DNA of 36,901 bases from Hennigella sp045599065 (lineage in GTDB: Bacteria; Bacillota_I; Bacilli_A; Mycoplasmatales; Mycoplasmoidaceae), in NCBI GenBank assembly GCA_045599065.1, contig JAZRVJ010000056.1:1-36901 (forward strand), in the 5' to 3' direction. This document shows, piece after piece, positions 20,282 to 30,041 of this stretch. The position numbers were made by a program, and so were the translations under genes. Within the stretch, counting starts at the first letter, position 1, and each line of letters begins with the position of its first letter. The notes under the pieces are model-generated. The model was not told where the DNA came from. It searched no databases and was given only the letters and a program-made list of their open reading frames with translations.

Positions 20282-20992
20282 ATGTCAGAAATTATTACTA
20301 AAGGATATTTAATTGCAAAAAACGATTTTGAAACTTTTGATGAAATCATTACTTTTATAAATGAACATGGTAATAAGTTTGTTGCACTAGCAAAAGGAAC
20401 GAAAAAGATAGAAAGCAAGAATGGTAGGAATCTACAATTAGGTAACTTTTGCGAGTTCCAATTTTTCCTAGCTAGAGATATTAACAAAGTTAGTAGATTA
20501 ATGAAGGCGCATGTTATCAAATCTATTGAATGACCAAATTATAGACAAAGTTTGGTTACACTAAACTCTCTTGCAAATCAATTAGTTTATCCTGATATTA
20601 AGAACTTTAAATTCTATGATTCCTTAGTTGATATGGCATCATCCAAACATGAACCAGATGCAAAAGTTGAATTAATTATTTTGGCAAAATATTGTAAACT
20701 CACAGGAATTAACATACATGTTAAGGATTGTGTTGTGTGTCATAAACACCACATTAAAACTATAAGTTTTGCAAAGCACGGATTAGTTTGTGGACAATGT
20801 GCTCAAAACGAAAAAGAAACTTATCCTCTTGAATTTTCAAAATTAGTTTATCACCTTTTTAAAGGTGAATATGATAAGATGGATCAATATACTAATCAAT
20901 GATTTAATCTTATTGCAAAGTTAAAACAATATATAACTGAAAATAACGGAACATATTTTGCTAAAAGTAAAAAGAAAAAGAGGGTTATTTAA
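20282..20992 (+). CDS. recO: DNA repair protein RecO
   Basis: Single-strand annealing and RecA-loading partner of RecR. 236 residues. The N-terminal OB-fold (KGYLIAKNDFETFDEIITFI ... FVALAKGTKK) leads to a helical domain with a C4 zinc motif (CVVCHKHH ... CGQC). It ends in a basic tail SKKKKRVI. Follows era by one base, the common era-recO order. The last eight bases overlap the end of the convergent 107-residue gene, inside a shared hairpin. Confidence 0.93.
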
Positions 20993-21003
20993 CTCTCTTT
21001 TTT
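20976..21003. terminator. Bidirectional terminator between recO and the 107-residue gene
   Basis: AAAAGAGGGTT - ATTT - AACTCTCTTTTTT. The recO stop (20990-20992) and the opposing stop (20987-20985) both fall in or next to the 4-nt loop, so one hairpin ends both transcripts. The plus-strand T run is clear; on the minus strand the A-rich 5' arm supplies the U run. Confidence 0.75.
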
Positions 21004-21308
21004 CTTGGCGGAACTAAATAAACTTTATAGTTTCTTGATTTTAGGAATCTAAAGTAGGCAGTGTTTCTCCTTCAATTACCTACCAAAATTATTTTTTTAG
21101 ATTTATCTAAGACCGATGAATATTTTGCTTCAAAATCATCATCTAAAATCAACGTAGCTTCTTTGACACCGTATTTTTTTCAGTTTTCTAAACTCTTAAT
21201 TTGTACCAACTGATATTTAGGATTATTAACATAATCCATATATGATTTTTTCCTAATAAATTTAAGGTCAAAACTAGTGAAAAATATATTGTCAAATATT
21301 CTTTTCAT
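20985..21308 (-). CDS. Unrecognised 107-residue protein
   Basis: Open from ATG 21308 to TAA 20987 with two TGA read as Trp, which hides it from a standard-code search. The protein begins MKRIFDNIFFTSFDLKF, has a middle with ATLILDDDFEAKYSS and the pair KKIILVGNWRRN, and ends in a basic tail YLVPPRKKRVK. No membrane segment is seen and I recognise no family. The alternating hydrophobic strands suggest a small alpha/beta protein. Support for it being real: a correctly placed minus-strand TATAAT 11 nt upstream, normal codon use with TGA for Trp, and a stop within a bidirectional terminator. Convergent with recO and divergent from secG. Confidence 0.75.
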
Positions 21309-21311
21309 ATA

Positions 21312-21340
21312 TATAATATATTATACATTTAAGGTATAAT
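21312..21340. promoter_or_regulatory. Palindromic divergent promoter, 107-residue gene / secG
   Basis: TATAATATATTATA at 21312-21325 is a perfect 14-bp palindrome. Its left half is a plus-strand TATAAT pointing to secG and its right half a minus-strand TATAAT pointing to the 107-residue gene, 11 nt before its ATG. A further TATAAT at 21335-21340 touches the secG ATG and is too close to drive that start. AAGG at 21331-21334 is a possible secG ribosome site. Confidence 0.55.
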
Positions 21341-21341
21341 A

Positions 21342-21575
21342 ATGACTCCTATCGCAATTGTAATGTTTGTGTTTGGTGGAATAGCTTTAATAGTGGGGCT
21401 ATTATTATCTGGTAGTGGTACTGGAGCTGGTTTAAATGCTCAAGCAGGCCAAGACCTAGAACTATTCAAGAAAACAAAAGACAGAGGATTTGTAAAGATT
21501 TTACAAATTGTTATGTTTATTCTTATGCTTATATTAATTGCTTGCGGTATTGCATTGTTATGCATTCCTAAGTAA
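21342..21575 (+). CDS. secG: Protein-export membrane protein SecG
   Basis: Small subunit of the SecYEG channel. 77 residues with two hydrophobic helices (about 2-24 and 50-74), joined by a Gly/Ala/Gln-rich loop SGSGTGAGLNAQAGQDLELF and the basic RGFVK. That is the SecG pattern. The call is supported by the following rnr and smpB, as secG-rnr-smpB is a common Firmicutes order. Two bases separate its stop from rnr. Confidence 0.88.
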   Translation: MTPIAIVMFVFGGIALIVGLLLSGSGTGAGLNAQAGQDLELFKKTKDRGFVKILQIVMFILMLILIACGIALLCIPK

Positions 21576-21577
21576 TT

Positions 21578-23737
21578 ATGCAAACCAGAAAAATAGACTA
21601 TTGTAAACAAATCCTAGAGATTATTGCTAAAGAAAATAAAAGACCAATTCCTGTTGGTATTATTTTAAGAAAACTATCTAAAAAGATAGAACATGTTAAT
21701 AGAAATGTTTTCTTTAATAATATTCAACTTTTGAAAAACACTTGTCAAGTAAAAGTTTTAAGAAACGGGAAATTAGTGTTAGGTTATCCTAAAGCCGAAG
21801 TAGATATGACTAATATCTACAAAGGTAGCATTGCCATCAATTCTACTTTTGCTGGTTTTATCACATTGGAAGGTGAAGAAGAAAGCAAATTTTTTGTGCA
21901 TAAAACAAATTTAGGTGGAGCACTAGATGGTGATGTAGTTGAATTTGCGTTGCTAAAAATGCCTGAAGATCCATCCAAAACTTTAAAAGACGCAAAAGTT
22001 TTAAAAGTTATCGAACACAAAAAAGGTTATTATGTTGGATTATTTAAATCTGATGGATTTGGATATCAAGTTCAAACAGATAACAAGAAGATGTATCTTC
22101 CTGTTAAACTTGATGACACAACAGGATTAACTAATGGAACAAAATTCTTATTTAAGGTTAATCAATTTACCGAAAAGGAAGCACTATGTTCAGTAGCTAA
22201 AATTATCGGGCATATATCTGATGTAGGCACAGATATTCTATCTATTGTTTATGATTTTGGTTCAGAACCAGAATTTCCACAAGAAGTATTAGATTATGCA
22301 AATAGTCTATCAGTTAAGATTGATGAAAAACAAAAGAGACTTAGAAAAGATCTAACAAAGTTAGATATTGTTACTATAGACCCGAAAGAATCAAAAGATT
22401 TTGACGATGCAATTTACACACAAAAACTAAACAATCATGAATATAGACTTTATGTCTGCATAGCTGACGTTAGTCATTATGTTGTTAAAGATACAGCATT
22501 AGATAAAGAAGCTTTAAAAAGAGGATGTTCTATCTATCTTGTAGATAGAGTTATTCCAATGTTACCTCATATTTTATCAGATGATATTTGTTCACTAAAT
22601 CCAAATCTTGAGAGACTATCATTAACTTGTGAAATGATTATTAATGATAAAGGTGATTTCAAAGATATAAAAGTATATCCTTCAATTATGAAAAGTCATC
22701 GTAGATTTAGTTATGATGAAGTAAACGAATTCTTTTCAGGTAAGAGTAAATTAGAAAAAGACACAGATAGTATTAAGCAAATGCTTAAGGATTCGTTTGA
22801 GCTACATCAAATATTAACAAAAATGAAACACCAAAGAGGCTACATTGACTTAGATGTACCTGAACCAAAAATTATTGTTAATGAAAAATGTGAACCAATT
22901 GAGATTAAGCTAAGAGAATCAGGCGAAGCTCAAAGAATGATTGAAGACTTTATGGTAGCAGCCAATGAAGCTGTAACCATTTATGCCGAAAAGCATGAAT
23001 GACCATTTGTTTATCGTACTCACGATAAACCAAAAGTCCAAAGAATAGAAACGTTTAAGGTTGAAGCTAAAAAGTTAAATTTCAAATTGCCTAGTGGAGA
23101 ATTAGAATTAACACCAAAAGAATTTTCTAGATGGATGGATAATAACAAAGATAATCCAAACATGGACTTGATTAGCATTTTAATGCTAAGAACCATGGCT
23201 AAGGCAAAGTATACTACTGAAAATATAGGTCACTTTGGGTTAGCATCAAAAAACTATACTCACTTTACAAGTCCTATTAGAAGATATCCAGATTTATTAA
23301 TTCATAGGATATATTGAATGTGATTGTTTGACAAAGCATCATATACAGATGCTCAAAGAGCACAAGTGGTTGAATTGTTAAAAGATTATTGCAAACAGTC
23401 AAATGAAGGTGAATTAAGAGCAGTTGACACAGAGCGAGCGGTAAATTCATTAAAGTTTGCTCAATACATGAAAGATCATGTTGGGGAGGAATTTGACGGT
23501 AAAGTTTCTGGAGTTACTAAATTTGGTGTATTTATAGAATTACCTAATACAATAGAAGGTATGATTAGGTTAGCAAACCTTAAAGATGATTTCTATTCGT
23601 ATGATGAAAAGAATTTTCAGCTTATAGGCAAACAAACTAACAAAATCTTTACTCTAGGAACTAGAGTAAGAGTTAAATGTATTGGTGCAAATATGGCAGA
23701 AAGAGCAATAGATTTCGAACTCGTTAGAAGATTGTAA
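21578..23737 (+). CDS. rnr: Ribonuclease R
   Basis: 3'-5' exoribonuclease that degrades structured RNA and, with SmpB-tmRNA, non-stop mRNAs. 719 residues, typical of RNase R. An N-terminal helical domain is followed by cold-shock domains (KGSIAINSTFAGFITLEGEE ... FFVHKTN). The RNB catalytic domain has the acidic motif TIDPKESKDFDDAIY, CIADVSHYV and the HFTSPIRRYPDLLIHRI motif, and a C-terminal S1 domain reads GKVSGVTKFGVFIELP. Two Trp codons (TGA) interrupt it under the standard code. Lies between secG and smpB, two bases from each. Confidence 0.98.
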
Positions 23738-23739
23738 TC

Positions 23740-24174
23740 ATGAAGATATTAGTTAATAATAAGAAAGCTTTATTCAACTACACCACAGAAGATAAATATG
23801 AATGTGGTATTTCTTTATTAGGTGCTGAAGTTAAATCTATTATTAATGCACAAGCAAATCTGGACGAAGCATTTATTACTTTTAGTAATAATGAAGCATT
23901 TATTATCAACATGCATGTTACTCCTTGAAGACAATCAAATTTAAAAGGTGATGATGTAACTAGAACCAGAAAGCTTTTATTACATAAAAATGAAATTTTA
24001 AAAATCCAAAATTATGTGAAAAAAAATAAAGCAACTGTTATTCCATTAAATATACATTTAGAGCATGGAAAGATTAAGCTAACTATTGCTATTGCCAAAA
24101 GAAAAAAGGAACACGACAAGCGTGAGACAAAGAAAAGAAGAGATTCTATAAGAGAGATAAAAAAATTCATATAA
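23740..24174 (+). CDS. smpB: SsrA (tmRNA)-binding protein SmpB
   Basis: Delivers tmRNA to stalled ribosomes. 144 residues, normal. Seen: NKKALFNYTTEDKYECGISLLGAEVKSI, the DEAFITF strand, the TPWRQSN region (HV-x-PY/W in homologues), RTRKLLLHKNEI and a basic C-terminal tail AKRKKEHDKRETKKRRD that enters the decoding site. Directly follows rnr, its functional partner in ribosome rescue. The tmRNA gene itself is not in the window. Confidence 0.97.
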
Positions 24175-24181
24175 TAAAAAT

Positions 24182-25021
24182 ATGAATAAAGCGCTTAAAA
24201 AATGTGGAAATTGATTTAAATCAATACCGTGGTATGGAATCTTCATTGGACTAACTTTAACATTAGGGTTTCAGACGTTAATGTATTGTATTGCAGACCC
24301 ATGGATTAAGCACACAGGAATCTTTTATGGGTTCGACGTACAAATACCAGCAATTGATGGGCGCATTCCATTAGTTCCGGTTGTTTTTGTTCAATTTTAC
24401 CTAGCTTGGAAAATTATTTTTCCCTTAGGAGCTATTCTTTCATCAGAAAGAATAACACAAGGCAAAAACAAAGAAGATTGAATAAATTTAATGATTGCTT
24501 GGACATGTGCAATATTTATTGGTGGTATGATTCTTATTTTTTGTCAGACATATATAGATAGACATAATGTTGCAGGAGTTCCTGGTGGAGACATATATGA
24601 ATATTGTAAAGACAAATTTTCTTGATCATGACGGCTATTAAAAACAATGGTTCATGAAGGTGACGATAAATTGTATGGCGGTATGCCCTCATTTCATTGT
24701 TTAAATATAATTTTTTGCTATTTGGCAGTCATGAGAAAAAAAGACAAACACTTGGTTTATAGGTTAGTATGATTATTCATAGCGTTAGTGACTTGTGCAT
24801 CAACCGTATTTTGCAAACAACATTATATAGTTGATATATTCCTTGCAGTAATTATTACACTTATTGTTTTCTTTACTGTTAAATCTTTTAATCCTGGGGC
24901 TGCTATATTAAGAAAATGTCCTAATTTTTTGATTATTAAAAAGCTAAATTGGAGTCACGAAAAAATATATTCAAAAGATGAATTTATTGATTCTAAAAAA
25001 AGAGTTAAAAGCGAAAAATAA
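24182..25021 (+). CDS. PAP2-superfamily membrane protein
   Basis: 279 residues with about six hydrophobic helices and TGA-encoded Trp throughout. The second and third PAP2 motifs are visible: GGMPSFHC (PSxH, about 163-170) and CKQHYIVDI (x-x-H-x-x-x-D, about 209-217). The first motif of soluble PAP2 phosphatases (K-x6-RP) is not evident. The Gly-Gly-Met-Pro-Ser-Phe-His-Cys and H-Y-x-x-D pattern reminds me of the AUR1 / sphingomyelin-synthase branch, which transfers phosphobase head groups rather than simply dephosphorylating. Substrate unknown; a membrane-lipid phosphatase or head-group transferase is the reasonable inference. Last gene after smpB (7-nt gap), ending one base from the convergent tatD. 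Confidence 0.8.
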
Positions 25022-25022
25022 A

Positions 25023-25802
25023 TTATTTTTTAAGATTAAAAAAAGCGATGGAATTAGAGACAACTTTAGTAGCCAGATCTTGTTTATTTATTTGTAATTT
25101 ATTGGACAAATAATTTAACACAAATTCTACATAGTGAGGGTAATTTATTTTTCCTCTCATAGGAACAGGCGCAAGCCAAGGACCATCTGTTTCAAGCATT
25201 ATTCTATTTATTGGAATAACTTCAATTGCCTCATTCACCTCTTTAGCATTTTTAAAAGTAATGATTCCAGGTATTGAAATCATATATCCTCTATCAATAT
25301 ATTGTTTCGCTAAGTTCTTGTCTTTCGCAAAGCAATGTATTCAGACTTTGTTTGGGTTTTTAACCATTTTTAAAATTTCAAGTATGTCTTCTTCTGCATC
25401 CCTAACATGAATGCAAACAGGAATGTTATATTTATTAACAACATCCAGTTGTTTAATGAAAAATAATTTTTGAAGTTCCTTATCTGGATTACCTTCTTTA
25501 TAATCCAAACCTATTTCTCCTCATGCAACAATATATTCTTCGTTTTTTAAATAAAGATCTTCTAATTTTTTAATGTCATTAATATCTCTTATTTCAGATG
25601 GATGAATGCCAATTGTTGCATAAATTTGACCTTTATATTTTTTTGCTTGTTCAACAGCAACGATGGAATCCTTTAAACAAGTTCCAACACAATTAAAAAT
25701 GATATTTTTGTCTTTACAAATTTGAATAATGTTAGGCAATTCGCTTAACATTGGTTCCATATTTGTATGAGTATGAGTGTCATATAAAAATATCTTGTTC
25801 AT
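25023..25802 (-). CDS. tatD: TatD family metal-dependent hydrolase
   Basis: Metal-dependent DNase/hydrolase of the amidohydrolase superfamily. 259 residues, the normal size. Metal ligands appear in order: DTHTH (8-12), the Glu of GEIGLDY (GEIGLD), HVRDAEEDI, WIHCF and ETDGPWLAPVP near residue 190. Members are proposed to act in DNA repair or turnover, and some on D-aminoacyl-tRNA; the sequence does not choose. The GEIG Trp neighbour is TGA. Single-gene transcript, divergent from tRNA-Leu and convergent with the PAP2 gene, with no clear hairpin between them. Confidence 0.93.
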
Positions 25803-25813
25803 ATTGTTTTATT

Positions 25814-25822
25814 TATATAATA
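25814..25822. promoter_or_regulatory. Overlapping divergent -10 boxes, tatD / tRNA-Leu
   Basis: Plus-strand TATAAT at 25816-25821, about 28 nt before the tRNA 5' end. The minus strand has TATTAT (25822-25817) or TATATA (25819-25814), the latter 11 nt before the tatD ATG. Confidence 0.4.
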
Positions 25823-25849
25823 AATTAAGTATTTTCATACAAAATAAGA

Positions 25850-25935
25850 GCTCGAGTGGCGGAACGGCAGACGCGATAGACTCAAAATCTATTGGTGGCA
25901 ACACCTTGGGGGTTCAAGTCCCTTCTCGAGCACCA
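25850..25935 (+). tRNA. tRNA-Leu (anticodon CAA)
   Basis: 86 nt. Acceptor stem GCTCGAG / CTCGAGC pairs perfectly. The D arm is GCG...CGC. The anticodon stem ATAGA / TCTAT encloses the loop CTCAAAA, giving anticodon CAA (reads UUG). The long variable arm GGTGGCAACACC is typical of class II tRNA, the T arm carries TTCAAGT, and the 3' CCA is encoded. Confidence 0.97.
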
Positions 25936-25939
25936 TATT

Positions 25940-25966
25940 AAAACTATGTCTATGACATAGTTTTTT
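25940..25966 (+). terminator. Terminator of tRNA-Leu
   Basis: AAAACTATGTC - TAT - GACATAGTTTTTT, a perfect stem with a T run, 4 nt after the tRNA CCA end. Confidence 0.88.
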
Positions 25967-26001
25967 ATTTTATAATTCTAATAATATACGGTGAAAACAA
26001 T

Positions 26002-26709
26002 ATGCCTCGTAAACATTTAGTAGCTTCGCAAACAAACAAGAAACAACAAATGCAAGCTAAAATCTGGTTAAAACTTGCTAAAGAAATTAAAGCAGCAGCA
26101 AAAGTTGGCGGCCCCAACATTGAAGCCAACCCAAGACTTAAAGCGGCTGTTGAAAAAGCTTTAAGTAATAACTTATCAAGAGAATCAATAGAGAGAAATA
26201 TTTCTGGAGCGAACAAAGATCCAGCAAATATGGTTGCTTTAACATATGAATGTTATGGACCAAACGGATCACAATTTATTATTCACGCTTTGACTGATAA
26301 TCAAAATAGAACAGCAAGCAATTTAAGAGGATATTTATCTAAAATTCACGGGACTATTGCCAAACCAAACAGTGTGAAATTATTTTTCAATAATTATGGA
26401 ACATTCATTCTTTTAAAGAATAGCAAAACAAATGCTGACACAATCTTAGAAGCTTTGTTGGCTTTTGAGGTTATAGACATCATCGAACACGAAGACAATT
26501 TTGAAGTTTATGTTAATCCAAACCAATTCTATGATGCTAAAAAAGCGCTAACTGATAATGGTTTTAATATTCACGAAGCTGAAGTTAAATTAGTTGCACA
26601 AGACAAAAAAGATATTACGGACGAACAACTATTAGCAAAATTGGAAAAGTTTATCGAATCTTGTGAAGACGATGACGATATTCAATCTGTTGTAACGAAC
26701 TTGTTATAA
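26002..26709 (+). CDS. yebC: YebC/TACO1 family protein
   Basis: 235 residues, the family norm. The opening is MPRKHLVASQTNKKQQMQAKIWLKLAKEI, close to the family GHSKWAN-x-KH-x-K opening but without GHSKW. It continues with KVGGPNIEANPRL, LSRESIERNI and the family signature YECYGPNGSQFIIHALTDNQNR, then a C-terminal acidic end. Long annotated as transcriptional regulators; more recent work on the family points to translation of difficult (for example polyproline) stretches. A TATAAT lies at 25971-25976 and GGTGA about 8 nt before the ATG. Single-gene unit between two hairpins. Confidence 0.95.
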   Translation: MPRKHLVASQTNKKQQMQAKIWLKLAKEIKAAAKVGGPNIEANPRLKAAVEKALSNNLSRESIERNISGANKDPANMVALTYECYGPNGSQFIIHALTDNQNRTASNLRGYLSKIHGTIAKPNSVKLFFNNYGTFILLKNSKTNADTILEALLAFEVIDIIEHEDNFEVYVNPNQFYDAKKALTDNGFNIHEAEVKLVAQDKKDITDEQLLAKLEKFIESCEDDDDIQSVVTNLL

Positions 26710-26726
26710 GACATTCAATTTTAGAG

Positions 26727-26756
26727 TAAACAAAAAACTTATATGTTTTTTGTTTA
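26727..26756 (+). terminator. Terminator of yebC
   Basis: 12-bp perfect stem TAAACAAAAAAC / GTTTTTTGTTTA with loop TTATAT. The stem itself is T-rich at its 3' arm. Confidence 0.75.
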
Positions 26757-26763
26757 TTATATT

Positions 26764-26769
26764 TATAAT
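26764..26769 (+). promoter_or_regulatory. -10 box of the ABC-2-type exporter operon
   Basis: TATAAT 13 nt before the ATG at 26783 and no Shine-Dalgarno sequence. A leader of about 6-7 nt is expected. Confidence 0.5.
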
Positions 26770-26782
26770 AAAAACAAAATAT

Positions 26783-28963
26783 ATGAATTTGGTTTACTTC
26801 AAATTTTTATTTGCTACAACAATCAAGAAAAGACCTGTTTGGATCACTTGATTGCTTTATTTATTCACAGCCACAATGTTTATTATTGTTTTGCCCGCTG
26901 CTGCAAGAGTAAACCCATATCATGTTTGAGCAAATACAACTATGGCAATATGCCAATCATTCTTAGGAATGACTATTGCACTATTTACGGCCGTTCTTGC
27001 AATTAATGTTTTTAAAGATAGCAACGAAGAGGGAACAGAATTAATAATTATTTCTAAACCAATATCTCGTCCAAAAATTATCTTGACAAAGTTCTTACTT
27101 TTTGGTCTTTTCTGCATAATGGTTAATTTAACTGCAGTAATTGTTTCAATGTTTACCATTTTTATTCCTGGAACTGAAAAGGAATTCTATTGGGGTTTAG
27201 TGGTAAGTATGCTAATAGGCAACTTTGTATCGTTTGGTGTATTTGGCTCTATTGCCATTTTATTATCAGTAAAATTTGCTAAGGTTGGGATTATTATTAC
27301 AAACATAATCTTGTCTTTAATTTTCTTAATTTATCAATCTTTAACACTTTTTGTTTTCTCTACACCACTTAAAAAAGTTACGAGCGATGGAGTTGTTCCT
27401 ATTACATATGTTTATGCAGATAGGAATTTAGACCACAATTCTCCAGACTACGGAACATACCAGGAAAGAAACTTTGTTTATCTTGATGTTGGTGTAAATG
27501 ATAAAGGTGAAATGGTTCCAAAACCAGATGAAGGAATGCCATTTACTTGAAAAGACATGGTAGACTACTGAGAAGACGATGTTAAAGCAAAAGATCCATC
27601 AAAAATTTTAAATATCACAGATTTAGCTGGGCAAATAGCCTTGACTTACCTATCTACTGGTGTAGATAAATATTCAGAAAGAGAAGCATATAGAATGTTT
27701 GCATTCTCAAGATTCTGAGATTATAAATTAACTTCTCCAACATCTCCAGAAATAATAGATCCAGGAGAATATCGTACGGTTGTCCCTAGCAAAAGACACA
27801 CAATACCTATGCTTTATTATGGTGTAGGACAAAAAGCAATTGAAGGTGTACCAATTCTATTTGTACCAACAAATTACATAATTACTGGTGTCAGGTCATC
27901 TAAAGAGGCAAGTCTTGCTGGAACATATGGAAGAAAAATACCTATAGCTTTTATTAGAACAAAAGACTTGTTCTCTTCGAGAGATATATATTTTGAAGCG
28001 GATTTATGACAAAAATACGAACCTGCGTTTGAAATAATTTATGATAATGTATTTAAATGAAATGTAACAAGTAAAAAAAGCGACGGATCTTTTGTATCAT
28101 ATTATGATGATGCTGGTGAAAGCGAACAAGTACAAAAAGTAACTAGATGATGTAATGGAAATAAAAACATTGCAAAATTTTATGCTTTAATTTGAGCATG
28201 CTTAACTGGTCACAGTTCTGAAAGTGATTATTTTGGAGAAAATCGTATGCATGATGATGAGCGCGAATATGACGCTGAATTCTTTGATATTCATAATGTA
28301 AATGATTTAAATGATCGTTTCATGCAATTTAAGCACTATTGCTTTTATCGTGCTTGAAATGATCAAAATCAAATGTTTCATAGTGAACCAGGTACTGCAG
28401 ATGAACAAGCAGCAAAAGCTGCTGCCATCGAAACTTGAAAACAAGAAGATCTTTCTTGATTTCCAACCGTGAAGTTAACTGAAGGAACATGAATGATGCA
28501 AAGCATAGACGATTGAACACCCATTCATATTGTTGAACCTGGCACTGAAATACCAAACATAGATTTATTAATTAGAACAAAAGATAAATATAAAACTTCA
28601 ATAAGAACGGATGAAGAAATGACAAGTTGTGCATTTGCACAATATCTAAACACGGGAGCAATAGGATCAAAATTTTGTGATGTTAGAGACACATATATGT
28701 ATACAAGTCTGGATAGGCCACGAAGAGATTCAACATACTCTGGCGAATGATATGATCAAAGCCATACTTGAAGATTATATTTAGAAAACGAATTAGCTTC
28801 ATGATTTGGAGCATATATTCCATTTGGGCAAAACATAGAATTTTTCTTTTATGAAATTAACAAGACATTGGAATTTTGAATGTATACAATCATATGATTG
28901 ATAATTTCTGCCGGATTATTTTGTAGTGGTGTTGTTGTATACAACAAATATGATGTTAAATAG
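26783..28963 (+). CDS. ABC-2-type transporter permease with large extracytoplasmic loop (first)
   Basis: 726 residues, interrupted by over twenty TGA (Trp) codons. Five hydrophobic helices crowd the N-terminus (about 20-38, 53-77, 100-128, 138-163, 167-193). They are followed by about 500 hydrophilic, Trp/Tyr/Asp-rich residues and one last helix (about 700-720) before a short tail VVVYNKYDVK. After helix 2 it has DSNEEGTELIIISKPISRPK. The second permease of the operon has the related GRDDGTDLAMSAKPLTKND at the same place. An N-terminal amphipathic FKFLFATTIKKRP segment and this D-G-T-x-L-x-x-x-KP element match ABC-2 permeases (DrrB/NatB-like). The expanded TM5-TM6 loop should lie outside the cell. 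Substrate unknown. The ATPase follows 9 nt downstream. Confidence 0.82.
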
Positions 28964-28972
28964 GAGATTGTT

Positions 28973-30040
28973 ATGAGACTAAACGAAATAAAACAACAAA
29001 ACAAACTAAATGCTAATAAACTAAAAAAAGAGTTTAAATCGCACTCTATTTCTAGACAAAATACAAAAGAGGGTATTACTTGTTATAAAGAATTAAAAAA
29101 CAAACCTATTTTATATGTTAGAAATCTTTACAAAAAATATCCCAAAAAGAAATCACCTGCTATTAACCACATAAGTTTTAATGTATATCCAGGACAATTT
29201 CATGCTTTTATTGGTGCAAATGGAGCTGGCAAAACAACATCAATAAAATCAATAATTGGTGCTTATGCTAGATGATCAGGCACTGTTTTAATTGACGGTA
29301 ATAAAAATACATCAGTAGAAGCAAAGAAATCGTTGGGTTATATTCCTGAAAATGCCAGATTTCCAACAAGAATGTCTTGTTTTAGCTATTTAATTTGAAT
29401 GGCAAGACTTACTGGAATGAGTAAAAAAGAGGCAAAGAATTTTGCAGTAAATAAATTAAAAGAACTTAAATTATGAAATTTAAGAACAAAAAGTCCTAAT
29501 AGTTTTTCGTCAGGGCAAAAAAAGAAGGTGTTATTAGCTCAAGCTCTAATTCACAACCCAAGAATTTTAGTTATGGACGAGCCAGCAGCAAACCTTGACC
29601 CCAAAGCCAGACTTGAATTATTTGATACGCTTAACAAATTAAAGAATGAAGGCAAAGCAATCTTTATTTCATCTCATGTTTTAGCTGAATTAGATAGATA
29701 TGCTAATGCTGCTACGATTTTAGATGGGGGAAAAATTGTCTTTACTGGTACAACAAAGAAACTATATGAAAGATATGCGAATCGCAAGATCATGGTTAAT
29801 GTTGACAAAAAAGACCTTTTAAGAGAATTCTTAAAAGATCATCACATTAAATATGAAATTGACCACATATCTTTAAATTATGTTATTAATTTTGTTACTA
29901 AAAAGCAAGAACAAGACTTCTTCAAATTTGTTGCAGAAAAAAGAATTAATTTGATTAACTTCACTGAAATAGGAAACAAACTAGACGACATCTACAAAAA
30001 ACTGATTAAATTTGGTTCGGTAGATACAATGGAAAAATAA
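28973..30040 (+). CDS. ABC transporter ATP-binding protein
   Basis: Energises the flanking permeases. 355 residues. An unusual basic N-terminal extension of about 45 residues, rich in Lys/Asn/Gln, precedes the ATPase domain, which begins ILYVRNLYKKYP. Walker A is GANGAGKTT (81-89), the Q-loop region IPENARF, signature SFSSGQKKK (about 177-185), Walker B ILVMDEPAANLDP (about 198-210) and the H-loop SSH. The C-terminal 110 residues are the accessory region usual in NatA/CcmA-type exporter ATPases. AGGAG overlaps the preceding stop (TAG-GAG) 6 nt before the ATG, the only strong Shine-Dalgarno inside this operon. The next permease starts one base after its stop. Confidence 0.95.
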
Positions 30041-30041
30041 A

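Noticed and set aside
21335..21340. TATAAT touching the secG ATG as the secG promoter
   Set aside because: A start 6-7 nt downstream would fall inside the gene; the 21312-21317 box with AAGG is more plausible.
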